Shown: positions 10,631-22,728, counted from the stretch's first letter. The stretch is 64,000 nt of DNA from Jacaranda mimosifolia (GCA_018894105.1 CM032126.1:7653001-7717000), one strand, 5' to 3'. The notes: generated from the sequence alone by a model not told the origin. Program-made: numbers and translations.

Positions 10631-11914
10631 ACAATGAAATGAAGCCCAATGATATGAAATTGAAACTTCTCAATACCTCTTTTAACAGCAAGGATTTCCT
10701 TGTAAGTGGAATGATAACTCTATTTAGCATGTTTGAACGATCCACTTTTATATCCACATACTCTTCTCTTTCCTTCTTTTTCTTCAAAAAGAACCGCTAC
10801 CGAAAAGGTTTCACTGGCTGTAACTTCTTTATCTATTTGTAGAATTCTTTTCCCATTTGAAGGGATATGGAGTGGAGGTAACTTCTAGATTAATACTTTC
10901 ATGGTTGTGACAGCTTTTCTTTGGGCATAAGACCATTTTGGGGGATTCTTTTTCAACATATCTTGTAAAGGTCTTATAATTGATGCAAGTCTTGGGATAA
11001 AGTCAACTGCATAGTTGATAATTCCAATAAATTGTTGAATCGGCTGCTTTGACTCAACGTTTCAAGAAATTTCAACAATTCTTGAGCAATATGGGGTTGA
11101 AGAGTGTATTGCCCACTTCTGATGTGCATTCCAAGAAAATCTATTTCATTTTTTATGATCAACATTTTCTTTTCAGACAACATGATTCCATATCTTTGAA
11201 CTAATTCCTTAAATTGATGTAAGAGATGTGAATGAGATGTAATATCTTCAGGGAAAAAAAGAAGAAGAAGAAGAAGAATATCATCTATATAGATCAAAGG
11301 GGTTGGGAATAAGGATTCAAAGATCCTGACCATAGCCTTTTTGAAAAAGGATGGAGACGTCTTAAATTTGAAAGGCATAACAGTCCATTGGAAATGAGCA
11401 TTTGGAATGCATGAAGCTGTCTTGAATTTGTCATCTGGGTGGATTCCAATTTGCAAAAATCTTGCTTTCAAGTGAAACATGGAAAGTATATTGGCCTTGG
11501 TAAGATTTGAAAAGAGGCAATTCCTATTTTGAAGTGGGAACTTGTCATATGCAAGGAAGAAATTTAGAGGTTTATAATTGATTACCAACCTCAATTTTCC
11601 TCTTGCCTGTTTAGCTCCTTTATTGACATAAAAAGCCTGGCTAGCCTAGGGAGAATTTATTGATTCAATAAGTCCTTCATCTCGCAATTGGGTTAATTCT
11701 ATTATGGCCAATTCTAATTGATTAGGAGGTATTCCTAGATGACAGGCTTTTGTAGGGTTAATATTGATATCGTTTTTAAAGGGTAGGTAAATGAAAAACT
11801 CTGGGTTTTTCCAAAGTGGGTTTGTGCATTTCTTAAGGAATTCTGAGTGAGGTTCTGCACAACAATCTCTTATCAGTTTTCCTTGGATTTCAGAGATTGT
11901 ATCTATGGCAAAAT
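10631..11914 (-). pseudogene. Caulimovirid RT-RNase H remnant, left arm
   Basis: Reverse transcriptase is clear at 10974-11594 (LVINYKPLN, TVMPFKFKTSPS, LIYIDDIL). The catalytic YIDD is intact, but directly after it a CTT repeat (about 11258-11278) has expanded to give a leucine run. Upstream linker sequence reaches 11914 and carries at least one in-frame TAG near 11645, where the right arm has a 15-nt deletion. RNase H sequence follows between about 10640 and 10900 in another frame. Not functional. Confidence 0.75.
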
Positions 11915-11916
11915 CC

Positions 11917-12010
11917 TACTCAATATTAACCTAGAGTTTATAAATATATCAAACCACAACCTTTACTCAATATTAACCTAGAGTTTGGAAATATATCAAA
12001 CCACAACCTT
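11917..12010. repeat. Axis of the inverted repeat: two 47-bp direct repeats
   Basis: The space between the arms is exactly two copies of a 47-bp unit (11917-11963 and 11964-12010) starting TACTCAATATTAACC. They differ by only a couple of bases (GTTTATAAATA versus GTTTGGAAATA). In the frame of the right-arm RT the second unit reads RVWKYIKPQPYFAIDTI into the polyprotein, so the unit is probably viral coding sequence that was duplicated at the junction. Confidence 0.8.
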
Positions 12011-12860
12011 ATTTTGCTATAGATACAATCCCTGAAATCCAAGCAAGACTGATAAGAGATTGTTGTGCAGAATCTCACTTAGAATTTCTTCAGAAATGCA
12101 CAAACCCACTTCTGAAAAACCAAGATTTTTTCATATACCCACCCTTTAAAAAAGATATCAATATTAACCCCTACAAAAGCTATTCATCCGGGAATGCCTC
12201 CTAATCAATTAGAATTGGCCATGGGAGAATTAACCCAATTGCGAGATGAAGGACTTATTGAATCTACAAATTCTCCTTTTAATGTCAATAAAGGAGTTGA
12301 ACAAGCTAGAGGAAAAATGAGGTTGGTCATCAATTATAAACCTCTAATTTCTTCCTTGCGGATGACAAGTTCCCCACTTCAAAATAGGAATTGTCTCTTT
12401 TCAAATCTTACCAAGGCCAGTATATTTTCCAAATTTGACTTGAAAGTAAGATTTTGGCAAATTGGAATCCACCTAGATGACAGATTCAAGATAGCTTTAT
12501 GCATTCCAAATGCTCATTGCCAATGGACTATTATGCCTTTTGGACTTAAGACGGCTCCATCCCTTTTCCAAAAAGCTATGGTCAGGATCTTTGAACCCTT
12601 ATTCCCAAATGCTTTGATCTATATAGATTATATTCTTTTTTTTTCTGAAGTTATTACATCTTATTCACATCTCTTACACCAATTTGAGGAATTAGTTCGG
12701 AGATATGGAGTCATGTTGTCTGAAAAGAAAATGCTGATCACAGAAAATGAAATAGATTTTCTTGGCATGCACATCAAAAGTGGGCAATACACTTTCAGCC
12801 CCATATTGCTCAAGAATTGTTGAAATTTCCTGATAAGCTTAAGTCAAAGTAGCATATTCA
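12011..12860 (+). pseudogene. Caulimovirid reverse transcriptase remnant, right arm
   Basis: The main frame is 12194-12823 (209 codons), with LVINYKPL, the segment FDLKVRFWQIGIH and TIMPFGLKTAPS. The catalytic box reads YIDY instead of YIDD (near 12619-12630), so the active site itself is mutated. A 15-nt deletion relative to the left arm removes residues just upstream of the RT core (near 12275). The frame breaks near 12823. Confidence 0.75.
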
Positions 12861-12899
12861 ACAATTTCTTGGAATTATCAATTGTCCAACTGACTTTAT

Positions 12900-13345
12900 T
12901 CCAAGGCTAGCATCAATCATAAGACCTTTACAGGATATGTTGAAAAAGAATCCCCAGAATGGTCTTATGCCAAAAGAAAAGCTATCACAACCATGAAAGC
13001 ATTAATTCAGAAGTTACCTCCACTCCAGATCCTTTCAAATGGGGAAAGAATTCTACAAACATATGCTTGTGAAAACTTTTGGGCAGCGATTCTTTTTGAA
13101 GAAAAAGAAGGAAAGAGAAGAGTGTGTGGATATAAAAGTAGATCATTTAAACCTGCTGAACAGAGCTATCATTCCACTTACAAGGAAATCCTTGCTATTA
13201 AAAGAGGTATTGAGAAGTTTCAATTTCATATCATTGGGCATCATTTCATTGTAGAAATGGATATAACTGCATTTCCAAAGACGTTAAGTTTCAAACTAGG
13301 ACATATTCCATCCAAACAATTGCTAAGATTGTATGAATGATTTTC
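12900..13345 (+). pseudogene. Caulimovirid RNase H remnant, right arm
   Basis: The frame at 12993-13340 encodes an RNase H-like domain: the NGERILQTYACENFWAAILF stretch, then YKSRSFKPAEQSYHSTYKE and a terminal part with HHFIVEMDITAF. It follows RT after a frameshift and ends at a TGA near 13338. Left-arm counterpart lies at about 10640-10900. Confidence 0.6.
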
Positions 13346-14077
13346 TTAGTATTCTTTCAATATAAAGCACATAAAAGGCAAAGACAATGTTCTTGCAGAT
13401 TTCCTTACTAGGCCTAAGCTTTACCCAATTCCCAGAAAACACATTCCCATCATGTGTATGATATCTTCTCCAACCACATGAAGATTCTCATCAGTTCATA
13501 AATTTCCTTTTGAAAACCTTCACCCTGAGCATCATGATCTCATCAAGACCAAAACTCTCCAAACCAAAGCAAAAGAACTCATGCTGAAATATCAGTATCT
13601 CACAGTTAGAAAAACTAGACTTCATACATTTTGAGGATTAGGATTTCATCATGATTATCCATTTTTCACATTGTTCAGTGTTTCTCCACATGTTTTCCAA
13701 TGAACTTTTATGCATGATTTGGTATCTCTTGGAACAATGGATAATTTGTGTAGAGTTTCCTATTGATCAATCTATTCAATGGATTGCTAGATTACACAGT
13801 AGTTGGTTTGATGATTATGTTGAAAATCCAAGTGTCAGAACATTCCTAGAATGGTCTTATCCATTATCAACATGGACTAGGATGTTCAAAGTCCTTCAAT
13901 GACAACAACTTAGCAAAACAAAGGGATTTTTGGCATTTATCTCTGTCCAGAAAGACATCTTCTCATATCCAAGATCGTCCATATCTCTGCACAGTTAAAG
14001 AATATGGAATTTTTTCATATTTTCTTAACAAAGAATTTTATGAACATGGAAAAAATATTCGGAATTTCCAGAAAACT
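13346..14077 (+). pseudogene. Caulimovirid polyprotein C-terminal part, right arm
   Basis: A continuation of the polyprotein in several frames, with stops at about 13338, 13480 and 13632. Recognisable matching pieces are the one at 13738-13902 (FPIDQSIQWIARLHSSWFDDY) and the one leading to the small ORF (EYGIFSYFLNKEFYEHGK-like in one frame near 14000-14050). No named domain. Confidence 0.5.
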
Positions 14078-14436
14078 ATGGCAAAACAAAACTCAACAAT
14101 CCCTCCACAACGTTGGCCAAGATTTGATGAAGATGCTTCATGGGAACAATTACCAGTTGATTATGCTCTTCAACTTCAAGAAGATTCCAGAGCATACTTT
14201 GAACAATTCTATACACAAACCAGGAAGGCTACACCAATATTATGTGGGGAGACTCCAAAGAATCCTTTCAGAGAAATTAGAATCAATTATCTAATAGCAT
14301 GTCTTCTCAAAGTTCAACAGTTCAAACAACTTCTTTAGTTTTAATTACAGATCCTCCATCAAACAAAGGAAAGGAAAAGAAAGATATGTTGATAGATTCA
14401 CAAGACCTCTATGAACTTGATAGCCAATGGTGGTAA
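14078..14436 (+). pseudogene. Caulimovirid small second ORF, right arm (broken)
   Basis: ATG at 14078 opens a frame with STIPPQRWPRFDED and YALQLQEDSRAYFEQFYTQT, nearly identical to the left arm. A frameshift near 14240-14250 diverts it, and the equivalent C-terminal end (SQWW, TAA at 14434-14436) is in another frame. The start is chosen because both arms share this ATG in the same position. Confidence 0.6.
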
Positions 14437-14880
14437 ATTGCTGGTCTATCTGCAGAACCAGAAAACTCGTTAGCCAAGCACCAGAACATATTGGTTCAAA
14501 TTGTGTCATGGGACCATTTAGATCAGGTTTTTTGACTTAAAAGTACTATGTGGGACTCAATGTTTTGTAAAATAATTGTACTATGTCATGTCAGCCATGT
14601 TAAATTATTGTACCAAGTATCCGTGTAGTGGACAGAAATATTAAATAATTGTCCTTTGTGGGTCTAGTCATTTAAATAATTGTACTGTATTAAGTCAAAT
14701 TGGTTCCAGAGTCTTTAAATTATTGTATTAATTTTGAGTCATCTTGTCCTTGGTAGAACTAAGACATTAAATTATTGTATTTCTGCAATTGTTTTCCTCC
14801 TCTATGTAAGGGGAAGCTTTCAACAATGTTGAGACAGAGCTTAGCAAAATTTAGAAAAGCAAAGCCTAGTTTGAATAAAA
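14437..14880 (+). promoter_or_regulatory. Caulimovirid promoter and poly(A) region, right arm
   Basis: Matches 8991-9378 on the opposite strand. The TATA-like box is degraded to CTCTATGTAAGGGG (about 14800-14813), and AATAAA follows at 14875-14880. The leader continues to about 15127. Confidence 0.55.
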
Positions 14881-15127
14881 TTTCTATCTTCTTAACTTCT
14901 CTTTTCAAGCTTATATCTTTATCCTCAATGTTTGAAAAATTGAGTATGCGCCGTAATAGCCTTGAAAAAGGATTCGCTGCGTCAGAAAGATTTTAACATT
15001 AGCTTTGATCCTAGAAAGAGTTAACGTATCTTAGCATAAAAGGACACGCCCCTATTGTTGCCTATTGATTGAGACTTGTTTTGACGAAGTCATGCCTTGC
15101 TAGGATACCAAGCTCCAACTTGGTATG

Positions 15128-15205
15128 TGCTAAATATTTTATAGCATAAAATGAGTAAAAATACTTATTTTCTATATGATATTAATATTTTAATAATTTT
15201 GATAT
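15128..15205. other. Right flank of the caulimovirid locus
   Basis: AT-rich host-like sequence. No target-site duplication matching the left flank at 8340-8363 was found, consistent with integration by repair rather than by an integrase. Confidence 0.4.
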
Positions 15206-15614
15206 ATTTATATAAATTTTTACATAAATAATAATAACAAAAATATGATATCATTGTAGTTATGGATTATAAAATAGTGGATTATAGATGGTAGTTATTA
15301 CATAAGTTGAAGTTATTGAGGATTTAGAAAGAAAAAAGTGAGGGCATTTTAGATGTATCACTAAAAAACACACCAAAGATGAGTAGATGCTTTATTAATA
15401 GTATATATATATTTATACAAATTTTTACATAAATAACAATGATAAAAATATGATAAAATTATAGTTGTGGTTTATAAAAGGTAGATTATAGATGGTAGTT
15501 ATTACATAAATTATAGTCATTGAGAATTATTTTTTTCAAAAAAAAAGTAAGGGTATTTTGGACATATTACTCAAAACACACCAAAAAAGATGTATGTGCT
15601 TTATTAATAGTATA
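15206..15614. repeat. Two tandem ~204-bp repeats
   Basis: Unit 1 (about 15206-15409) and unit 2 (about 15410-15614) are diverged tandem copies. Each starts near TATTTATAYAAATTTTTAC, contains GGATTATAGATGGTAGTTATT-like sequence and an A-rich stretch, and ends near GCTTTATTAATAGTATA. A more diverged, inverted relative lies around 20600-20760. Probably decayed MITE copies inserted in tandem. Non-coding. Confidence 0.7.
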
Positions 15615-18533
15615 AATATATAATTAAAAATCATATGATATTGCGGATATTTTATTCTTTTACCTTTGTGAATAAACATATAAGATCAGAATTTACTTAG
15701 TTTGAATTATGAATCTAATGAGTGAGCTCGAGTGAATTCGAACTCTTTAACAAGCAAAGTTAACTAAAGCTTAAACATAGATCTTTGAAAAACTCAGGTA
15801 ATTTTATTTTATGAAACATTTTAAATACTTAATTTTAATAATAATTTTCATTTAAAAATAAAGTAAGATTTATCCACAATTATATATAAATATATATATA
15901 TGTCAAATTAAAACATATGTATTGAAATAAAGTTATAAAAATATTGTTTTACTACTAACCAATAATTATTTATTGTTGTAATGCCTATTCCACAAAAACT
16001 AAAAATTAAAAACAAACAAACAAACACATCGTAAAATTTGACTTAAGAATTTGAGAGTGATGTTTAAGCATAAGAGTGGGGAGGGGTTGGTGAATTAGAC
16101 ATTTAAAAAATTTATGGCGCAAAAGTAATCATTTAAAAAAAATTGCCTTTCAACAAAAACGAGTTTTAGGCAGAAAGTGTTATTAGATATTGATTAAAAT
16201 TTGCGAAATCATTAAACTACCAATCAAGCTAATAAAGATATAAACTGCAAAATACAAGTAAAAAAATATTGGTATTTATACTGATTTGATAGAGTCTATA
16301 TCCGCTACTTAAACTTTCACTTAGCATTTGAAATCTATCAAATTAATATGAAATAATGATAATTGTAAAAGATGTGCACAATAATTTGACATAGAAAGGA
16401 CAAGGATAGAAACACCTCAAAAGAGTGATAAACCAACCCTCAAACAGAGAGATAACTAAATTTTAGAAGGGATTTAAGAAATTCAACAATGTTGTGGAAC
16501 CAGTTGATTTATAATTAAACCCAAAAGAATTTTTGCCAACCAAACAACTTTTGTAGATTAATGCACGAGTTGTTGCCACTTTGTATAATTAGTCCTAAAT
16601 TTTCTTTTTAGACTGGTGGCCATGATAGATATTTCCAACAACACTGACTCTACTGCATCTCTTCATGACTTTACTCAAAGGTCCGTCAAGCAAACAATCA
16701 CCTTGTTGTTTCTCTTTACCACAAGATCCCTCGAGATAACATAATAAAAAAAGCGAGACATTGAATACAATCAAGCAATATGCTAGAGTAACCCCAACTC
16801 TATTACACTTGAGCAACTTTTCCCATTTTCACATGTCTACCTTTGATAGCAGCACAAATTTTCTTTTATAATGAGACCAACAACTAGAGATAAACTAATA
16901 CAGCAAGTGCCGTTGACATGATGAAGAATACGGAATGACTCGTTTGATAATTTCATGAGTTATCTTAATTCATTAAATATGTTCAATCAAGGTTCAATAT
17001 TATGAGATACATTTTCAGGAAAGATTGATTAATTCTAGTAGACTTCGAGGAAGATATCTTATATCAATTACACAGCAAGTATTGTAATAATTAAAACCAT
17101 AATTTAATGTAAAATAATTGAAGGAACAAAAAAAGTTTATATGCATCAATTTGAAATTTCTTTTAGACAAGTTGATAGTCCAATAGATCGGAAGCGATTC
17201 TAGTGACAAATAGGCTCGCAGCCTAAGGCGTGAGAAAATGGTACTAAATATGGCGTATGAAAATAGTACTGATGTTCTATCTCACATGGTTTAAAAGTTG
17301 AAAGTAGATGAACAAATTATAAATTTTAATTAAAGAATGTGTGTGCATTCAGGGAATATTCCTTATAAGCAAGTTGTTTATAACTCGATTTTAACTTACA
17401 TAGTTGTATTAGTTAGGTTTCAAAATAATTCTCATATTCAATAGGCTCTCGAATTTTGACATGACAATATATGAACCAAAAAATTAAAAAAATAAAAAAA
17501 ACTTATAAAATTTGACTAAAAAAATTGATGTGCATTAATTGAATAGTTCTTTTAGGCAAATTATTATAGCTCAATCAAGTTACGTTGGTGAATTTTGAAG
17601 TAATTGTTGCGTCCATCATACTTACAACTTATACCAAGACAATTATAATAAAATCATATTAATTTAAATCTGTAGATAAACTTAACTAATAATATATAAC
17701 AATAATGAGGATAAGGATTATGAAAGCATTAAGCAGTAATGTTATTTAACATAATGACTAAACAATTTAAGTTAACTTTATATTTCTTTTTAAATGATTT
17801 TAAGGTTCAAAAAGTTTTCAAAGTTGGACTCATATGTACCCTTACTTTCCCAGCAAAAAAAAAAAAAAAAACAAACTAAAAGGTTGAATTTACTGTCACC
17901 CGCAATCGCCCACCTGTATTGAAGGGGAAAAAACACGAAAATTACTCATCCTAGTCTGGACATTATATAAGTGCTTTTTAAAAAAATCCCTTGAAATCAA
18001 TATAAAGCGAGACAAATACAGTACTCCAACTGTGAGAGTTGGTGACGTGGGGATCAGCAGTGGAACTTACTCTAAGGACTTATTTGTTTCACATAATAAG
18101 ACAAAATAGATATACTTTTAAATTTTATTTTTTGTTTGTTTTACATTTTTATGGCATATGATATCTTTACGGCCCGACATGGTATCATGGGCCAAGCTGA
18201 TTTATGGATCAGGCATGGCGTGATCCATTTTTTATCCTTTTAAATCGATATGATAAGCAATGAAAAAGTCATTCTTACCCCTCATATGAAATCCTTAACT
18301 ATCATTTTGAAAATTTACCTTCTTAGAAGTTAGGACATTTTGGACATTACAAAGCGTAATCATATTGAACAATCTTGCCAGCCAAACATTATATAGTGTC
18401 AAGTGTGAGATATCACCAATTTCTAAAATTAAAGCAAACAATAAATTACATGATATTGGATACCATTCTAGCTTATATATCATTAGTATATGAATCTTGC
18501 TTAATCCTATATGCCCAAATAAACAAGTCCTAA
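15615..18533. other. Long gene-free stretch
   Basis: Mostly AT-rich. Around 16380-16900 the base composition is more mixed and carries short frames (for example 16595-16816, -) but nothing resembling a known domain. A poly-A run is at about 17858-17875. I see no RNA gene or element boundary. Confidence 0.5.
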
Positions 18534-18847
18534 GGGTACATTTGCATTATTGGATGGGGCTTCATAAAGCAATTATCATATCAAGCCTCATCAAGCAACT
18601 GATGTTGATGAGTTAACCCAAGATAAATTATGGGTTTGATTTATAATTTATGTAGTTTTTGATAAATGATCTTTCACATTGAACCCATATTATGCAATCC
18701 ATATAAATATTGGGAAAGAAGATATTGAAGTTTAATCTAAAAATATGTAATTTTAGTCATTAAATATAGTATTCCCTTATCATCAACAATGTAATATTGT
18801 TAAATTATTATAATTTTATCAATTTATCTATGTATCCAAACGAGGCC
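18534..18847. mobile_element. Tourist-like MITE
   Basis: A 314-bp non-coding block between TAA at 18531-18533 and TAA at 18848-18850, with imperfect terminal repeats (GGGTACATTTGC on the left; GGCCTCGTTTGG on the other strand at the right). The interior is AT-rich with CATCAAGCAACTGATG-like palindromes. Confidence 0.5.
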
Positions 18848-18850
18848 TAA

Positions 18851-20599
18851 GTGCTCAGTTTGAATATGTACATGAGAGATTTGCGATTAATTGAGCACAT
18901 GACTATGATTGTGAAATCATACTGAGAGAGATTCAGTAGGATATATAGTCTAGAAATAAACAGTTCTTTCTCTCACTTCATTTGGACTTTGATTTTGTCA
19001 TAGGTAGATTTTTTTTTTTTTGTTACCTATCCATTTTCAAGTTCTATTAGCGAAATTTCGTGTTACGCGTGTAAAGTGCATGAACGTAAAAATAATTGAA
19101 AAAGTATTCTTACTTTCTTTACACGTTCTAAATTTATGTATATTTTATTTATAGCTGACAAATAATGTTTCATTGACAAATTGTAATATAAAAATTGTAT
19201 TTATGAGTAGTATAATGGAATACCATGCAAGTAAAGATACCAATCCAAACAATTTTATGCAAATAATAATTATATTAACTGTTATCCCCAAATTGCGCGA
19301 TAATATAAACACACAAAATAACTTTTATGTAATTTAAAATAGACTACATGCACAATAATTGTTGAAAAATAGACATTAGCCTAACTTATCTCAAAAATTA
19401 ATTTGAGGGTGAAAATTATTCAAAATCATATATAGAAATAACTACTAATTTACATAACTGATGGGGGAATCTAACACACCTAACATACACCCAAAAATGA
19501 ACATTTGAAGTATGAAATGATATGAAATGGATGGCCCAACAACTCAACATCAAAATTGAGTGTCTCTGATACTATGTTGAAGAATGGAAGTTTGGCCTAA
19601 CTCACCCCAAAAACTAATTTGAGATGTGAGAATTATTCAAAACTATATATAGAGACCACTACTCATTTATTTAACCGATATGACACCAAACTAACATAAA
19701 ATTAAATCATAATTTGCTCTCAAACAATTCATTTTATATTCTTAATTTACTCGTATATTGAAAACCTAAATGTTATCCCTTTGCCTTTTTTGGACCCATA
19801 CATAATAAATACTGATTTTTTTACATTGTATTTATAATCAACTAGTCATTAAATTTGGACATCCATATATACTAAATCAACAATTGATCATGGAGACAAA
19901 TATCCTACGTACCCACCTAAAAACCAATTAAGTACTATACAATTCATGGGGAATGAAGAATAAAGTACTATACTGTTGCAGTTAAACCAACTTGTCCCTT
20001 CATCTCAAAATTTGTGTACTAAAGCAAAGCCAGCTACATGCATGCCAAACCTAAATATTGGATCTGTCATCTATAGAATTTGTATGCATATGACGGTTTG
20101 AAACGCGGCTTGGTCTGTTTGACTTTTGACGATACAATTAAAAAAAAAAAAAAAAAAAAGGTATTAACTTTGCTAGGTAAATTTAATTAATATCTCAACC
20201 TCATCTTATGTTTGTAATTATATTCTTGTGCGGTGTCAAATTGTACTGTATTTTATATTTCTTTTTTATTTTTATTTTTGACTACTTATTACTAGTACTG
20301 TTTATTTATTTAAAAGAAACTAGTAGTTATTGTAAGACATATGAGTTGTTTACAAATAGAAATTCTATACAGTTCATTCGAGTATATAATGCTTAATTTC
20401 TTATTAAAAAAAATATTCGAGTATATAATGTTCTAATTGAGGATAGGGGTAATCGTGAGAGAAAAAAAAAATTGTAAGCGAAAATTTAAAAATTATTGAA
20501 TAAGAATATAATAATGTTGCGAAATGATATTGATATAATTATAATAATTTAATAATTTATACATTTTTTTATGTTTAATAATCTATTTTATTAACAAAA
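18851..20599. other. Gene-free stretch containing the direct repeat pair
   Basis: Apart from the repeats at 19361-19684 and poly-A/T runs (19010-19021, 20141-20159), nothing is recognised. The frame at 20208-20396 is AT-driven and not supported. Confidence 0.45.
19361..19684. repeat. Direct repeat pair of about 105 bp
   Basis: The segments 19361-19463 and about 19576-19684 are diverged direct copies. Each begins GTTGAARAATRGA, contains CCTAACTYAYCYCAAAAA and AATTATTCAAAA, and ends after a CTACTMATTTA-like block. About 110 bp of unrelated sequence lies between. The pattern recalls the repeated U3 parts of small LTRs, but no LTR borders were found. Confidence 0.5.
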
Positions 20600-20765
20600 C
20601 ACATGCTCTATTTTGATGTATTTTAATTTTTTTTAATTTTTTAAAATCCTTTTTAACTACAACTTACATAATAATTATTGTTTATAGTCAACCCACTTTA
20701 TACCTCACTAGCTATTACGATTTTATCTTAACTTTTGTATTTATATAAAGATTAATATAATATAA
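20600..20765 (-). repeat. Diverged inverted relative of the 15.2-15.6 kb repeats
   Basis: Read on the minus strand, the part around 20670-20710 (GGGTTGACTATAAAC, then TTATTATGTAAGTTG) resembles the GTGGATTATAGATGG / TTATTACATAAGTTG block of the tandem repeats. Weak but ordered similarity. Confidence 0.35.
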
Positions 20766-22480
20766 AAAATAAAGAAATAATTTTTATTTATTTTACTATT
20801 AAAACTTTAATCATATATAAAGTTTATCAAAATTATTAGTAGCCATAAGTGACATGACATGAACCTTACATAGTTATCTGGCTAATCTGTTGGAAATTGC
20901 CGCGTTTCCCTTTTTTGACCACTTTCTTTCCCGATGAAAGAAAAGACAACAAGTGTTGAATGTTTTGCCCACACATTTTCAATGAAATGAATGAACTAAT
21001 TAACACAATAAATACCTTAATGTAGGGCAAAAATCAAAATATTGGCCCAATTAATCTCACACGTCTCTAACTTTGAAAAAGAACAAAGAAAACCGAGTGG
21101 GTCTCCCTCTCCTAAGACCTAAACAATCTTCTTCTTTTTGACAAAAAAGAAATAAGTGGACATCGTAATTGTCCGATTTCAAAATTAATTGCATCTCCAT
21201 TTTTGGAATTTGCGTAAGTAATTGGTTCTCGAGTTTAATGCATTGAGAATAAAAACAACGGATATTAATTTATGCGGCAAGATTAATATTATTTTTAATT
21301 TCATATCGCATACAATCTTGGTAGTTAAGAAATCAATTTTCAACCAATAATATAGTAGTTATTATTTTTTTTTTTGGTGTGTGACAAGTGACTTATATTT
21401 TACTCATGAAAAATGATGCAGGCAGAAAATCTATACAGAAAGCTAGGTCTAAATGCATACGTTGATACAGAAAGCTAGGGAAGTGATCTAGTCACGTAGA
21501 TTTTCATTTCAGATAGTAAATATAGTTACAAGTAAATTTTCATATTCAATACCAATATAAAAGAATTTAATCAAATTCAAGAGAAAATATTTTTTTTATT
21601 TATTATATAAAATTCATATTGCTTACGGATTGAATAGAGGATGTGGGATTTATAAGAAATGAAAAAAAAAAAATGTAATTATCTATTGAAAACCATGATC
21701 TTAGCTAGAGTGATCTTTTGTACACTTTCTAAACCTGTTTAGATCCAAAGTGGTCTATACGAGCCGAATAAACTGTAATAATTATCTGCCTTTAACATGA
21801 GTGGCATATAGTTAGTTGCAACATAAGCATAACATTGAAGAGTTATGAGACTATATATATATAGTATCTCAGGAAATATATATTAGGAGAAATTTGACGA
21901 CTCACCTTGTGAGGTGTACATACAATAAAAGTATTAATCTTCTTAATTTTCATTCTATATTTTGTAAAATAAATAATAGGGTGTAATACATTGGATTAAA
22001 TGTTGATAGCTAAGTTACAAAAGTTGGGCGATTCTTATTATTACATTATCCCTCCTTTGATTCAAAAGTGGGATATATGGAGTACTCCTTTGAAAAATTT
22101 CACAATCATTTAACCTAGCTACTCATGATTTGCATCAAACTCTACTTGGTTTTTAGTGACAAATGATTCAAAATGTGAATCAAAAAAGGGCATAAAGAAA
22201 GCATACTTATTTGCCCGTACGTAAAATCAAGTTGTCCAGTTGTTTTATTAACTCATCGTATTAATTATTAATTAAATATTTTTACATTATAACATTTTTG
22301 GAAAACTCTATTGATTTCACTATTACTATGAACAATTACACTAACTTTCTCTCCTGATGTCAAAATTATAAATACTCTCATCTGCTGTCAAAATTAATTT
22401 GATTAAAGTTGACAAAATTTTCAAATGGAAAACTTACCCCTTAATGAAATAGAGTCATTTAAAATATATATTTTTAAGAG
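20766..22480. other. Gene-free stretch
   Basis: AT-rich with short poly-T/poly-A runs (21362-21376, 21661-21673) and a repeated AGAAAGCTAGG motif at 21438 and 21468. No gene, RNA or element border recognised. Confidence 0.4.
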
Positions 22481-22640
22481 GATATATAAATATACCTTTT
22501 CACCTATACCATGCAATTTCTTGCTCAAACACTTACCTTTGTCATCTCTCTCTTTCTCTCACAACTGATCTGTTGATTTGAAGAGTTCTGTCTCAAGCCA
22601 TTCTCTACCACTTTCAGTCTCTAGCTAGGTAATTCTCTCT
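22481..22640 (+). promoter_or_regulatory. TATA-like box with CT-rich leader-like sequence
   Basis: TATATAAATATAC at about 22483-22495 is followed, at promoter-like distance, by a pyrimidine-rich stretch (CATCTCTCTCTTTCTCTC, then CTCAAGCCATTCTC) ending in CTAGGTAATT, which could be a splice donor. This resembles plant promoters and 5' leaders. No coding frame follows within 300 bases, so a non-coding transcript or a dead promoter are both possible. Confidence 0.3.
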
Positions 22641-22680
22641 CAGTTGTCTCTCTCTCAACAACTATCCTCTCAAATTCTCT

Positions 22681-22728
<48 letters not shown>

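Larger units (their letters stand above)
8752..11914 (-). mobile_element. Endogenous caulimovirid, left arm of inverted repeat
   Basis: A degraded copy, on the minus strand, of the 3' part of a Caulimoviridae genome (florendovirus/petuvirus-like). In its own direction it contains the linker into reverse transcriptase, RT, RNase H, the polyprotein C-terminus, a small downstream ORF, a promoter/poly(A) region and a leader. Movement, coat and protease regions are absent. The copy at 12011-15127 is its mirror image. Assignment rests on RT residues (LVINYKPLN, YIDD), an RT-RNaseH order without integrase, and a 35S-like region with a TATA box close upstream of AATAAA. Stops and frameshifts make it non-functional. 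Confidence 0.75.
12011..15127 (+). mobile_element. Endogenous caulimovirid, right arm of inverted repeat
   Basis: The plus-strand counterpart of 8752-11914, with the same start point and the same order: RT linker, RT, RNase H, C-terminal extension, small ORF, promoter/poly(A) region, leader. The arms look roughly 90% alike by eye, with scattered indels. It ends within CTCCAACTTGGTATGTGC, near the expected primer-binding site, before ordinary host DNA. The single head-to-head arrangement suggests rearranged or concatemeric viral DNA at integration. Confidence 0.75.

Noticed and set aside
9432..14436. Ty3/Gypsy retrotransposon at the inverted repeat
   Set aside because: No integrase follows RNase H, and the promoter/poly(A) layout and small second ORF fit Caulimoviridae better.
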